A stretch of 64,000 nt of DNA from Tepidamorphaceae bacterium (GTDB lineage: Bacteria; Pseudomonadota; Alphaproteobacteria; Rhizobiales; JAKSCL01): assembly GCA_028289445.1 (NCBI GenBank), contig JANQPO010000004.1, forward strand, positions 1-64,000, written 5' to 3'. Position numbers and translations under genes: made by a program. The notes beneath the pieces were generated by a model. That model did not search any database, had not been told where the DNA came from, and saw only the letters and a program-made list of their open reading frames with translations. Below, in pieces: positions 8,546 to 17,470 of the stretch. Position 1 is the stretch's first letter, and each line of letters begins with the position of its first letter.

Positions 8546-9952
8546 TTACTCTGCCTCATCCTCGCCATTCAGCAGCCCAAAGCGCCGCATTTTGTTATAC
8601 AAGCTCTGGCGGCTCAAACCCAGAACACTGGCAGTCCGGGCGCGATTGTCACCGGTCAAATGCAAAGCCGCTTCGATGCAATTACGCTCAATCACATCGC
8701 GGCTGTCGCGCACCAGCGTCTTAAGCGGCACTTTGCCAACACGCGAGATGAATTGCTCAGCGGATTGCGACAAGGGTGGCGACGGAAACGCGTCAGCGAC
8801 CCGCAACGACGCGTTACGGAAGACAACGCCGAAACCCGTCATAGAATCGCTCGGCATGACGACGACGGAAAGTTCGACCTGTTCCACCTGCCCGGTCGCG
8901 CTGCGCATCGATGCTGAAACGAAACTTAGACGCTCATGGCGTCGCGCATTGTCCAGAACTAGACTCAAGCTGAATTCTGGTTGATCCAAAAAATCGGCAA
9001 GCGAACGCCCGGTCACCTGATCGACATCGCCATATTGCGAAAGATCCAAAAAGGACTCATTGGCCCACACAATGATTCCGGCCTCATCGGTGAGAACGAT
9101 CCCCTCGCTTGCCAGATGAAACAGATCGATCAGATCCGCCTCCTCCGATGCTTCGAGATTTCGACCGAAATCAGGAGCAATAGAGATGAGATAGACCCTC
9201 TCCTCCTGAGACTTTCTCACAACGACCACTAGTTCGCAGTGCTGGCCGCTACCCGCTAGCTCGACCACTTGGCGGACCGGATCACCGGTGGCGGACGCCT
9301 GAGACAACATATTGGAGACCGTTGCTCGATCGGATTTCGCGAACAGCGTCGACAGGTTACGACCGATCAACTCGGCGACACCGCAGTTAAGCAACTCCGC
9401 GCTCTTTAGGTTGGCTTCCTGTATGTTTAGTGTGGCGCCGTCGACAATCAGGAACGGTTCAGACGCGATCTCGAACAGCATGCGATAGCGTGCCTCAGCC
9501 TGCCGATGACGCATGTGGTTCGCTTCGAGCGATTGTTGCGCCATTAGCAAGCGTGCCTGCAGCCCTGTCGTCGGCGTTAAATCGCGTCCAATAAGAAGAA
9601 CGCTTTTACCCGCACCGGCGGAATGCGCTGTGTACCGAACAAGCACACGGTCGCCCGTTGTCGCCGGATGATAAATTTCCCACGCAGCGACAGTTGGGTC
9701 CGATCGGGCTGACGACAACAGATCCTTTATGGCCGACCGGGACTCCGCGTCGACTACAGCATCCACGCGCTTGCCCCGCCAATCCTCGACATTTAATCCC
9801 GAAAGGAGGCCAGAAGCGCAGGCTGAGTCTTGCACGACGTCGTTTTCGTCGACGATGAGAGCGACATCGGATGTCGATGCAATTAGCGAGGCCGCCGTTC
9901 CAGCATCAAAGTCACTGAACACAGAGCCCAACTGAGAGAAGTGAAGCGTCAT
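8546..9952 (-). CDS. ppsR: PpsR/CrtJ-family transcriptional regulator, copy 1
   Basis: This 468-aa protein has the PpsR/CrtJ layout: an N-terminal PAS-like domain, a Q-linker near residues 130-160, two more PAS domains, and a Fis-type HTH (ASVLGLSRQSLYNKMRRFGL) at the C-terminus. It binds TGT-N12-ACA and represses photosynthesis genes. Cysteines include one in the HTH (ERNCIEAAL), matching the redox-active HTH cysteine described for CrtJ, plus others in ACAS, LLNCG and QHCEL. The ATG at 9952 gives the family N-terminus. It lies back to back with the heme oxygenase/bacteriophytochrome operon, as ppsR and bphP do in Bradyrhizobium and Rhodopseudomonas. A second, cysteine-free paralogue lies at 54804-56249. 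Confidence 0.93.
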   Translation of the reverse strand: MTLHFSQLGSVFSDFDAGTAASLIASTSDVALIVDENDVVQDSACASGLLSGLNVEDWRGKRVDAVVDAESRSAIKDLLSSARSDPTVAAWEIYHPATTGDRVLVRYTAHSAGAGKSVLLIGRDLTPTTGLQARLLMAQQSLEANHMRHRQAEARYRMLFEIASEPFLIVDGATLNIQEANLKSAELLNCGVAELIGRNLSTLFAKSDRATVSNMLSQASATGDPVRQVVELAGSGQHCELVVVVRKSQEERVYLISIAPDFGRNLEASEEADLIDLFHLASEGIVLTDEAGIIVWANESFLDLSQYGDVDQVTGRSLADFLDQPEFSLSLVLDNARRHERLSFVSASMRSATGQVEQVELSVVVMPSDSMTGFGVVFRNASLRVADAFPSPPLSQSAEQFISRVGKVPLKTLVRDSRDVIERNCIEAALHLTGDNRARTASVLGLSRQSLYNKMRRFGLLNGEDEAE

Positions 9953-10162
9953 GATCTGCCTGCCGACCTGCGTTTGTCGGAAGCGTCCTCTATAGGGTGG
10001 AACGCACCAACATTCAAATTGCACGGCAAAGCCAAAGTCGAAAGGCGGCTCGGCGATAGGATATCGAGTCGCGTGCGGACCGCCGGGATGCGACCGGACG
10101 CGCCGTTGCAACCGCGTTGGCTCAGCCGATACACTGACTTAACGATATGCGAGGGCTCATCG

Positions 10163-10837
10163 TTGGATTTGGACAGGCAGAGACACAAAGCACGACGGCA
10201 AGTTGCATCAGATAACGATGCTCGCTCAGCGCATGACATCTTGCGCGCCGAGACGGCGGCCATCCACAAACGCCTCCATGCCGATGCGACCTTTAGCGCG
10301 CTCTTGGACGGACGATTGAGCCGCAAGGATTATGAGTCGCTGATGTGCGGCATGTACGGATTCTACCGACCTCTTGATGAGATGATCTGCTCGGCGGAGA
10401 GAGATCTGATCTCGATACCACGAACCGTGACCTACCAACCGCGCGGCCCGATGTTGGCCAACGACCTTTCGGCCCTCGGCGTCGATGCTGACCTATTGGC
10501 GTCCATCCTGACATGCCAAGACCTGCCAGACATTACGTCACCTGCCGATCTCACGGGTGTGCTCTATGTCGTCGATGGTGCAACGCGTGGTGGCGTTTTG
10601 CTTAACAACTGCGTGTCGCGACTTTTGGGAAGCCAGAGCACGGCCGGACGTACATATTGGGACTGGTGCCGTCAAAGTGGTGGCGCGCATTGGCGCTCAA
10701 CGCGTCAATTGATCAATCACTTCGGCCGCGACAAAGCTGCGATCGAGCAAATGACTTTAGTGGCCAATCAAACGTTCAGTGCGTTTGAGAACTGGCTCGC
10801 CGCGGTGATCGAGCCCGACGAAGCAGCGATGGTTTGA
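10163..10837 (+). CDS. bphO: Biliverdin-producing heme oxygenase
   Basis: The protein resembles bacterial heme oxygenases (BphO/HmuO type). The proximal His is in ETAAIHKRLH, followed by DYESLMCGMYGFYRPLD, and a glycine-containing distal region lies around VVDGATRGGVLLNN. It opens heme to biliverdin, the chromophore of the bacteriophytochrome encoded next. The TTG start at 10163 is preferred (GAGGG seven bases upstream, 224 aa, usual length); ATG 10088 and a start at 9941 would give extensions overlapping the ppsR promoter. It ends in a TTGA overlap with bphP. Confidence 0.9.
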   Translation: MDLDRQRHKARRQVASDNDARSAHDILRAETAAIHKRLHADATFSALLDGRLSRKDYESLMCGMYGFYRPLDEMICSAERDLISIPRTVTYQPRGPMLANDLSALGVDADLLASILTCQDLPDITSPADLTGVLYVVDGATRGGVLLNNCVSRLLGSQSTAGRTYWDWCRQSGGAHWRSTRQLINHFGRDKAAIEQMTLVANQTFSAFENWLAAVIEPDEAAMV

Positions 10838-13134
10838 AGTCAGTGCGAAATCGGTTCGACGACTGCGACACTGAACCCATCAACCTTATCGGCTCAATTC
10901 AGCCGCATGGCTGCCTTGTGGCCATCGCTGAGGATAGTCAAAAGATATCCTTCGCAAGCGAAAACACGGCCGATTATATCGGGTTTGGGCACGATGATCT
11001 GATCGGTCGCAACATCGAAGAGATCATTGGGGCGCAGAATTATGGCGAGCTTCGTCAACTGCCGCTCGAACCCTTGTCTCCCGATCTTCTTCGGCCCTGG
11101 TTCATCAACTTCGACTGCGGGGACCACTCGACAAGATCGCTTGAGTGTCTGCCTCATCGAATAGGCAAACATCTAATCCTCGAATTCGTGCGGCGGGACG
11201 ACGAGCCAACATCGGTCTGGCAAGAGGAGATGCTCAGACAGCAGATCATCTCCGACCTGATCAAGCCCAATGTGTTGGAGGAACTCGCGCAGGTTAGCGC
11301 GGACATCATTCGCACCGTAACCGGTTTTGATCGTGTCATGATCTACCGCTTCGCCGAAGATAAGCATGGCGAGGTCATCGCTGAAAGCACGGTGCGTGAT
11401 GACAGTTTCCTCGGACTACACTATCCGGCATCCGACATTCCGGATCCGGCACGCCGGCACTTTACCCTTAATGTCATGCGATCAATCCCGGACATAAATG
11501 CCCGCCCAGTGCCGATACAAGGCGCGAACGGTCTCGTGCCGGATGCGGAATCGGCCACCCCGCTCGACCTCACCTACTGCAAGCTGCGCGGCGTGGCGCC
11601 AGTTCACGTCGAATATCTCAATAATATGGGTGTTGGGGCCAGTCTGTCGATTTCGCTGATCACAAATCAGGAATTATGGGGTTTGATTGCCTGCCACCAT
11701 TATGACGTTCGCCATGTCCCGTGGTCTCGCCTGCGTTTCGTTGAGCTGCTTGGCGGCACAATTTCAGCCCTGCTTCAAAGTATCGAGAACACGAACCAAC
11801 TGCGGCAAAGCATCAATGCGGAAAAGATCGCCTTCACCATTGAGCAGACAGCGCGCAAGGATGGCAGTCTAAGCGCGGTTGTCGCCGACCATGCCGAAAC
11901 GTTGATGGATCTACTCCATGCCCAGGGCCTGGTGTTGAAACTCAGCGGCAAAGTGACCGAGTTCGGCGTGGTCCCTAAACCGTCATTTGACTTTGCTCCA
12001 TTGCGCAAGACCGCGATCGAAGGCATCGCCACATCGTCTCATCTTTCAAGCATTATCGACATGATCGACAGTCAGCAGGCGGTTGCCGCCGGCGCTGCAT
12101 TTCTGGAACTTTCTGAAGATGGCGATGACTTCCTCGTTTTCCTGCGCGAGCACTTCGAGGAAACGATCAAGTGGGCAGGCAAACCTGAGAAGATCGAGCA
12201 GACATCGCAGGATGGTGCCGTCAGACTCTCACCGCGTGGTTCGTTCGCTCTTTGGCGCGAAGAGCGACTCGGCAAAAGCAAGCCGTTCGACACGTTGGAT
12301 CACGAGGCGCTACGGATCATCCGAAGAGCGCTGTTCGCGCTGAACAGCCTAGCGCGCGAGCGTGAAGCTGTTGCCGTACAGAAGGAAGCCGAATCCGAGA
12401 AAGCTCGCCTGCGACACGCGCTCTTGGATGCAGCGCGTACACATTCGATGGGCGAACTGGCATCGGCGCTGGCGCATGAATTGAACCAGCCGCTTGCAGC
12501 CGTGTCCAACTACATCAACGCCTGTCGCCAGGAACTGCGAAACGATGGCATCGTGTTGCCAGATCACGCGGCCGAACTCATAGAGGAAGCCGTTGCCGAG
12601 TCGGCGCGGGCTGGCGAACTTGTTCGTCGGCTGCGAAACTTCATTGCCCGTGGGGACCTGGTTGCCGACTACATCGATCTCAACGAGACAATCCAGCACG
12701 GCATCGATCTCGCGCGCGACGCAAATGCCGCAACGGACTTCGAGCTACAACTGCAGCTGGAGGACGACTTGCCGAAAATCTGGGCCGACCCTGTCCAGAT
12801 TGCTCAAGTCGTCCTGAACTTGGCGAAAAACAGCATAACCGCCATGGAAGGTATGCCAGACCGACGCTTGATGGTCGCGACGCGTTTGCAAAACGACTTC
12901 ATCGAAATTCTTGTCCGCGATACCGGGCGCGGCATCTCCCCAGAGATCGCGGATACCATGTTTGATCCCTTCCACACATCGACAACAAGCGGAATGGGGA
13001 TCGGATTGTCCTTGTGCCGCTCCATTGTCGAGGCCCATCGAGGACGCATCGAAGCGCGACAGGTAAGTCCGGGCGCGGAACTGACCTTCACGCTGCCGGT
13101 TGGCGAAGTATGGGATGGACCGGCGAATGAGTGA
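10834..13134 (+). CDS. bphP: Bacteriophytochrome histidine kinase
   Basis: This 766-aa photosensor has the PAS-GAF-PHY core. The biliverdin-attachment Cys is C11, near the N-terminus before the PAS domain. The GAF domain contains the PASDIP motif near residue 200, and the PHY-domain tongue has PRGSF near residue 467. A HisKA domain with H548 in ALAHELNQPL and an HATPase (DTGRGIS, GMGIGLSLC) follow. The kinase part is FixL-like. Translation starts at TTG 10834, overlapping the bphO stop, so the pigment enzyme and apoprotein are coupled. It should switch between red and far-red forms and phosphorylate the FixJ-like regulator encoded next. Confidence 0.95.
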   Translation: MKSVRNRFDDCDTEPINLIGSIQPHGCLVAIAEDSQKISFASENTADYIGFGHDDLIGRNIEEIIGAQNYGELRQLPLEPLSPDLLRPWFINFDCGDHSTRSLECLPHRIGKHLILEFVRRDDEPTSVWQEEMLRQQIISDLIKPNVLEELAQVSADIIRTVTGFDRVMIYRFAEDKHGEVIAESTVRDDSFLGLHYPASDIPDPARRHFTLNVMRSIPDINARPVPIQGANGLVPDAESATPLDLTYCKLRGVAPVHVEYLNNMGVGASLSISLITNQELWGLIACHHYDVRHVPWSRLRFVELLGGTISALLQSIENTNQLRQSINAEKIAFTIEQTARKDGSLSAVVADHAETLMDLLHAQGLVLKLSGKVTEFGVVPKPSFDFAPLRKTAIEGIATSSHLSSIIDMIDSQQAVAAGAAFLELSEDGDDFLVFLREHFEETIKWAGKPEKIEQTSQDGAVRLSPRGSFALWREERLGKSKPFDTLDHEALRIIRRALFALNSLAREREAVAVQKEAESEKARLRHALLDAARTHSMGELASALAHELNQPLAAVSNYINACRQELRNDGIVLPDHAAELIEEAVAESARAGELVRRLRNFIARGDLVADYIDLNETIQHGIDLARDANAATDFELQLQLEDDLPKIWADPVQIAQVVLNLAKNSITAMEGMPDRRLMVATRLQNDFIEILVRDTGRGISPEIADTMFDPFHTSTTSGMGIGLSLCRSIVEAHRGRIEARQVSPGAELTFTLPVGEVWDGPANE

Positions 13135-13720
13135 CATCTGTGTCTACGTCGTCGACGACGACAAAGCGGTCCTGAATTCACTCTGTGCGCTCTTGTCGTC
13201 ACACGGTTACGAAGCGGTCCCGTTTGACACCGCTGAGGCATTTCTAGAGTCGTTTCGTCCAGATCGTCGAGCGATCTTGCTGCTCGACGTCCGCATGCCC
13301 GGTATGAGCGGGCCAGAGCTCCAAAAGTACTTGAAGCACCGGCGAATCGAGATCCCGGTCATCATCTTGACTGGCCATGGCGACGTTCAGATTGCCGTCG
13401 ACGCCATGAAGGCGGGCGCTGTCGATTTCATCGAGAAACCTAGCGCCGAAGATCACTTGCTCGACGCGATCCGCAATGCTTGCCGCGTTGCAGAGCATCA
13501 AGAACCGCACACCGTTCCTGGCGAAATTGTAGCGGAACGTCTCGAGAAGCTTACGCAGCGAGAGCGAGAAGTGCTTGACCATCTCGTCATGGGGAAAATC
13601 AACAAGGAGATCGCGACTGAACTCCGCGTCAGTCAGCGAACCGTAGAGATCCATCGGGCGCGTATTCGTGAGAAGATGCAGGCGCGCGGGCTCTCCGACT
13701 TGATCCGCATGATGAAGTAA
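13127..13720 (+). CDS. FixJ-type response regulator
   Basis: This 197-aa protein has a receiver domain (VVDDD, phosphoacceptor Asp in LLDVRMPGMSG, TGHGD, Lys in IEKPS) and a LuxR-type HTH (LTQREREVLDHLVMGKINKEI). It is close in layout to FixJ. The ATG at 13127 was chosen because it begins just before the receiver domain and overlaps the end of bphP by 8 bases; an upstream frame from 13100 adds nine residues. It is the likely phosphoacceptor of the bacteriophytochrome. Its targets are not visible; dxs, the second AerR gene and the photosynthesis promoters are nearby. Confidence 0.93.
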   Translation: MSDICVYVVDDDKAVLNSLCALLSSHGYEAVPFDTAEAFLESFRPDRRAILLLDVRMPGMSGPELQKYLKHRRIEIPVIILTGHGDVQIAVDAMKAGAVDFIEKPSAEDHLLDAIRNACRVAEHQEPHTVPGEIVAERLEKLTQREREVLDHLVMGKINKEIATELRVSQRTVEIHRARIREKMQARGLSDLIRMMK

Positions 13721-13962
13721 GGCGACGCAGCTCAATACGTTACCGCCGTAGGCCCAAGTCGGGTGGTTCGGACGCAAACAGCTAAGCGCTCAGTGCTGAA
13801 CGGTGTCAGGTACGTATTTCTACGTAAGAGTATAACCGAAATAGTGCGAAACTGCGCACATCCATACGCTCAGCTAGATGGAGGAGGTGCGCCCTCCGGC
13901 GGCAAGAACAGACACAAAGCCGCTGGATTCGCACTAGATGCGTTCACGAGAACTGGCTTTCG

Positions 13963-14178
13963 ATGAATCGTGTGATCAAACACACCGGTAATCATACGGT
14001 GACGGTATTTCTTGATGACGAGGAGCTCGCCGCCGTGAAGGGGTGGGCGGCTGCGAACAACATGATCTCCGTTTCAGACGCAGCACGCGAGTTGCTTCGA
14101 CTTGGCTTGTTAAGTGAAGTCGCTGAGACCTACCGACGCGTCGCGATGAGGAATGACGTTTCCGCGCTATCCGACTAA
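13963..14178 (+). CDS. Small ribbon-helix-helix-like protein
   Basis: The 71-aa product begins MNRVIKHTGNHTVTVFLDDEE, a possible beta strand, followed by two helices (LAAVKGWAAANNM and VSDAARELLRLGL). This resembles MetJ/Arc-type ribbon-helix-helix DNA-binding proteins or antitoxins. No toxin gene is adjacent. It follows 242 bases without genes after the FixJ-like regulator and lies convergent to the AerR-like gene. Codon use looks like the neighbours. It could be a small regulator acting in the photosensory region; the family call is tentative. Confidence 0.6.
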   Translation: MNRVIKHTGNHTVTVFLDDEELAAVKGWAAANNMISVSDAARELLRLGLLSEVAETYRRVAMRNDVSALSD

Positions 14179-14239
14179 TCAATGCGATCTGCGGCGATCG
14201 AGCCGGAATGTGGATCGTGCTTCGCCACATCAGTTTAGC

Positions 14240-15106
14240 CTAAGCAACGAGGCTTTCAGCTATTTCGATCGCCTCGTTCGCATCATTAGCGAAGAAATCC
14301 GCGCCGGCGCGCGCGCATAGCGACGCATCCGCTCGGACTGCCGCGCCACCGACGGCGATCTTAAGATTGGGGTTCTTGGAGGACCTGCGTACGTCGGCGA
14401 TGATCTTCGACAAAGCGTTTGAATTCGCTTGCGAGCCGACGGACAAGCCAAGAACGCCATAATCGTGGTCGCACAGCTCGCGATAGAGCGAGTCGCCCGC
14501 CTCAATATCGCTGCCGCCACTGACCTCCCATCCGGCACTGTCGAAATAAAGTCCCAGCACGACGAGCCCGAAAACATGGTCTTCGCCTGGCACCCGCGCC
14601 AGCATGATCCGGCGTTCCATCGGCGGTCTCGATGCTGCGGCGCTGCGATAGGCGGCGAAATCCTGAACCATGGCCTGCAGCCGCGACAAGGCGAGCGTCA
14701 CGTCGACGAAACTGACGCGGTCATCGCACCACATCGTGCCAAGGGACTCCGCAACTGGAATGAAAATGCGCTGACAGGCTTCGATAAGCGAGAGTTCGCC
14801 GCTTTCGACGGATCGGGCGAAGGCCCGCACACCCTCAGCGTCGTTTTGCAAAAGGCAATCCATCAAATACTGCGCCTGCAGCGACGCGGTTGCCAAATCA
14901 GGCGATGGATCTCCTGATGGCTCGCGCTCCGGACCGGAAGGCCCGACTTTCGCTAACACGCGCGGAGCGACGTCGCGCACCACCGCTTGTTCGATTGCGC
15001 GCTTGCTTGCAGTCCGACGGGCCTTTTGAAGTCTGGGTCTTTCGGTCTTATTTTCGTTGCCGCCGCGTCGAACTTCGCCGCTTTCGATGGATCCCCTGTC
15101 GTCCAT
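14240..15106 (-). CDS. AerR/PpaA-family cobalamin-binding regulator, copy 1
   Basis: This 288-aa protein has a helical B12-cap region (about residues 85-165, with the pattern GTMWCDDRVSFVDVTLALSR) and a C-terminal Rossmann-like cobalamin-binding domain (about 170-285). The key His is in EDHVFGL, and the glycine-rich segments VLGLSVGS and VAVGGAAV-like strands follow. Family members (AerR, PpaA, the SCHIC domain of AppA) bind cobalamin and modulate PpsR/CrtJ. The first about 75 residues are charged and probably disordered. It lies apart from any ppsR gene, between the small RHH-like gene and dxs. A paralogue is at 53881-54807, next to ppsR copy 2. Confidence 0.88.
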   Translation of the reverse strand: MDDRGSIESGEVRRGGNENKTERPRLQKARRTASKRAIEQAVVRDVAPRVLAKVGPSGPEREPSGDPSPDLATASLQAQYLMDCLLQNDAEGVRAFARSVESGELSLIEACQRIFIPVAESLGTMWCDDRVSFVDVTLALSRLQAMVQDFAAYRSAAASRPPMERRIMLARVPGEDHVFGLVVLGLYFDSAGWEVSGGSDIEAGDSLYRELCDHDYGVLGLSVGSQANSNALSKIIADVRRSSKNPNLKIAVGGAAVRADASLCARAGADFFANDANEAIEIAESLVA

Positions 15107-15241
15107 TTCTTATCTCGGACGCCACAACGTCCGAACCTCCCGATCAGAACGCTAGTTTTTGTCTAGTTCTTGCGCAAGTCCCATTCTTCGCAATCGATCC
15201 GAACACTGTCCAAAGTGCGTCGATAGGCCGCATCACGTCTT

Positions 15242-17194
15242 TCAGCGAACCGTTCTCAACGCAGGTTGACGGCGAGTTGTGGTGTTTTGCTTTTGATCAA
15301 GCGCGTCGAGGGTCTTTTGCACAATATGTTCACAGTTGAGGCCGGCCACATCGTACATCGCTGCTGGGCTGGCCTGCTGAATGAACCGATCCGGCAATGT
15401 CATCGCTCTGACGGCCACTCCAGATTCAAGCGCGCCGCAATCCGACAAAGCATGCAGAACCAGCGCACCAAATCCGCCGGTCGCGCCTTCTTCGATCGTC
15501 ACCAGAACGTCGTGGCTGTCCGCAGCCTGTACGATCAGATCGAGATCGAGTGGTTTAGCGAACCGCGCGTCGATCACCGTGGTCGACAATCCCTTCGCGT
15601 CGAGAATGTCGGCGGCAGCGAGGCATTCCTGAAGTCGGGCGCCGAAGGAGACCAGAGCTACGGTCCGGCCAGACTTGATGACCCGGCCCTTGCCGATCTC
15701 GATCGGTTTCCCCTGATCCGGTAGATCCACGCCGAACCCTTCGCCGCGCGGATAGCGAAACGCGATCGGACCGTCATCATAGGCGGCAGCGGTCGCGACC
15801 ATGTGGACGAGTTCGGCCTCATCGGCGGCCGCCATGACCACGAACCCCGGCAGGTTGGCCAGGTAGCCGACGTCATATGCACCGGCATGGGTCGGGCCGT
15901 CGGCTCCAACCAGCCCGGCGCGGTCGATGGCGAAGCGCACCGGCAGGCCCTGCAAGGCCACATCGTGAACCACCTGGTCATAGGCCCGCTGCAGGAAGGT
16001 CGAATAGATCGCGCAAAACGGCTTCATGCCGCCGGCAGCCAAGCCAGCCGCAAACGTCACGGCGTGCTGCTCGGCAATGCCAACATCGAAACTGCGGCGT
16101 GGAAACCGCTTGGCGAAGAGATCGACACCGGTACCCGCAGGCATCGCGGCCGTGATCGCCACGACGCGCCGATCTCTTTCACCTTCTTCGACCAATGCCT
16201 GACCGAAGACTTTCGTGAAACTCGGCGCCTTCGCCGTCCCCTTCGATTGCACGCCGGTGGCGACGTCGAACTTCGACACGCCGTGATATTTGTCCGACGC
16301 GGTTTCGGCCGGCACATACCCGGCGCCCTTTTTCGTCACCGCATGAATGAGGATCGGGCCGGTGCCGTTGCGGCGCACAGCACGCAAGATCGCCACCAGA
16401 TGCCGGACATCATGCCCGTTGATCGGGCCGACATATTGGAAGCCGAGCTTGTCGAACAGCGTCGTGCCAGTGACGAACTCCTTCATCAGGTCGCGAGCCC
16501 GCTCGGCACCGTGACGCAAGGGCGAGGGAAGGTGCGCCGCCACATCGTTCATCAGCGCCCTAATGTCCTGTGCCGGCTTTTGCACGCACAGTTCCGACAG
16601 ATGATGCGAAAACGCCCCCACCGGCGGCGCGATCGACATGTCGTTGTCGTTGAGGATGACGATCATGCGCTTTTTGAGCGCGCCGGCATTGTTCATCGCC
16701 TCATAGGCCATGCCGGCCGACATGGCGCCGTCCCCAACAACGCACACCACGTCGCCGGGATCGCCGCCCAGATCGCGCGCCACCGCAAAGCCAAGACCCG
16801 CCGACATCGCTGTCGATGAATGCGCGGCACCGAAAGGATCGTAGGCGCTCTCCGCGCGCCGGGTGAAGCCGGAAAGCCCGTCTTCCTGGCGCAAGGTGGT
16901 CATTCGGTCACGGCGTCCGGTCAGGATCTTGTGCGGATAGCATTGATGGCCGACATCCCAGATCAGCTTGTCGCGCGGCGTGTCGAACACGGCATGGATC
17001 GCGACGGTGAGTTCAATGACACCGAGGCTCGATCCCAGATGCCCACCCGTTTGGGACACGACGCGGATGGTCTCCTGGCGCAGTTCATCCGCCAGCCGGG
17101 ATAGTTCCCAATCCCGCAAAGCCCGCACATCTGCGGGCGAACTCACTCTGTCCAAAATCGGAGTTGCCGCGTCGTGGACCGCCCCATCCTTCAT
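15242..17194 (-). CDS. dxs: 1-deoxy-D-xylulose-5-phosphate synthase
   Basis: This 650-aa protein is full length. The N-terminal thiamine-diphosphate region has [10 protein letters not shown] and the [18 protein letters not shown] motif; the central transketolase domain has [17 protein letters not shown] and [15 protein letters not shown]. It condenses pyruvate and glyceraldehyde 3-phosphate in the first step of the MEP isoprenoid pathway, which supplies carotenoids and the bacteriochlorophyll tail. It is transcribed divergently from bchI, so the PpsR-type operators at 17313-17354 could act on both. A copy inside a photosynthesis cluster suggests a light/oxygen-regulated dxs. Confidence 0.97.
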   Translation of the reverse strand: MKDGAVHDAATPILDRVSSPADVRALRDWELSRLADELRQETIRVVSQTGGHLGSSLGVIELTVAIHAVFDTPRDKLIWDVGHQCYPHKILTGRRDRMTTLRQEDGLSGFTRRAESAYDPFGAAHSSTAMSAGLGFAVARDLGGDPGDVVCVVGDGAMSAGMAYEAMNNAGALKKRMIVILNDNDMSIAPPVGAFSHHLSELCVQKPAQDIRALMNDVAAHLPSPLRHGAERARDLMKEFVTGTTLFDKLGFQYVGPINGHDVRHLVAILRAVRRNGTGPILIHAVTKKGAGYVPAETASDKYHGVSKFDVATGVQSKGTAKAPSFTKVFGQALVEEGERDRRVVAITAAMPAGTGVDLFAKRFPRRSFDVGIAEQHAVTFAAGLAAGGMKPFCAIYSTFLQRAYDQVVHDVALQGLPVRFAIDRAGLVGADGPTHAGAYDVGYLANLPGFVVMAAADEAELVHMVATAAAYDDGPIAFRYPRGEGFGVDLPDQGKPIEIGKGRVIKSGRTVALVSFGARLQECLAAADILDAKGLSTTVIDARFAKPLDLDLIVQAADSHDVLVTIEEGATGGFGALVLHALSDCGALESGVAVRAMTLPDRFIQQASPAAMYDVAGLNCEHIVQKTLDALDQKQNTTTRRQPALRTVR

Positions 17195-17312
17195 CGCAAC
17201 GAATCTCCCGTCCTCCAGTGGCCGGGGGGACCGGCCAGGGCGCCGGCGGCGGTATGCGTCGTGTCGTCGGCGCTTCTGCTTTTGGAGGTATTGTCTGCCT
17301 GTTGCAATCGAT

Positions 17313-17330
17313 TGTAAACTAATTTTTACA
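17313..17330. promoter_or_regulatory. PpsR/CrtJ operator (TGT-N12-ACA), dxs-bchI region, site 1
   Basis: TGTAAACTAATTTTTACA is an 18-bp match to the PpsR/CrtJ consensus TGT-N12-ACA with extended dyad symmetry (TGTAAA/TTTACA). It is followed by a second site whose start lies 24 bases on. The pair sits 119 bases from the dxs start and about 140 from bchI, so it may regulate either or both. Confidence 0.82.
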
Positions 17331-17336
17331 GTTGAG

Positions 17337-17354
17337 TGTCAATTCGTCGCGACA
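17337..17354. promoter_or_regulatory. PpsR/CrtJ operator, dxs-bchI region, site 2
   Basis: TGTCAATTCGTCGCGACA matches TGT-N12-ACA. With site 1 it forms the tandem arrangement that supports cooperative PpsR binding. A third, near-consensus dyad occurs at 17431-17448. Confidence 0.8.
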
Positions 17355-17430
17355 CTTCCGTAGCCCAACCGACATCGTTCGTTCGACAATTGCATTTGAA
17401 CAGGGCCTGTACCAATCTGCCGGCACGTTC

Positions 17431-17448
17431 CGTCAACCCTGGTTGACA
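17431..17448. promoter_or_regulatory. Near-consensus PpsR-like dyad before bchI
   Basis: CGTCAACCCTGGTTGACA differs from TGT-N12-ACA by one base, but its core GTCAACCCTGGTTGAC is a perfect 16-bp palindrome with the GTCAA/TTGAC arms seen at other operators in the window. It ends 22 bases before the bchI start codon. Confidence 0.5.
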
Positions 17449-17470
17449 GTTGTCTTTGCGTGGAGAAACG

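Noticed and set aside
13811-13826. TACGTA-TTTC-TACGTA dyad in the gap after the FixJ-like regulator.
   Set aside because: Short palindromic hexamers; no gene start nearby in a fitting position and no second example.
15803-16819. Long ORF (338 codons) antisense to dxs.
   Set aside because: Arg/His-rich shadow of the dxs frame with no family signature; typical of GC-rich DNA.
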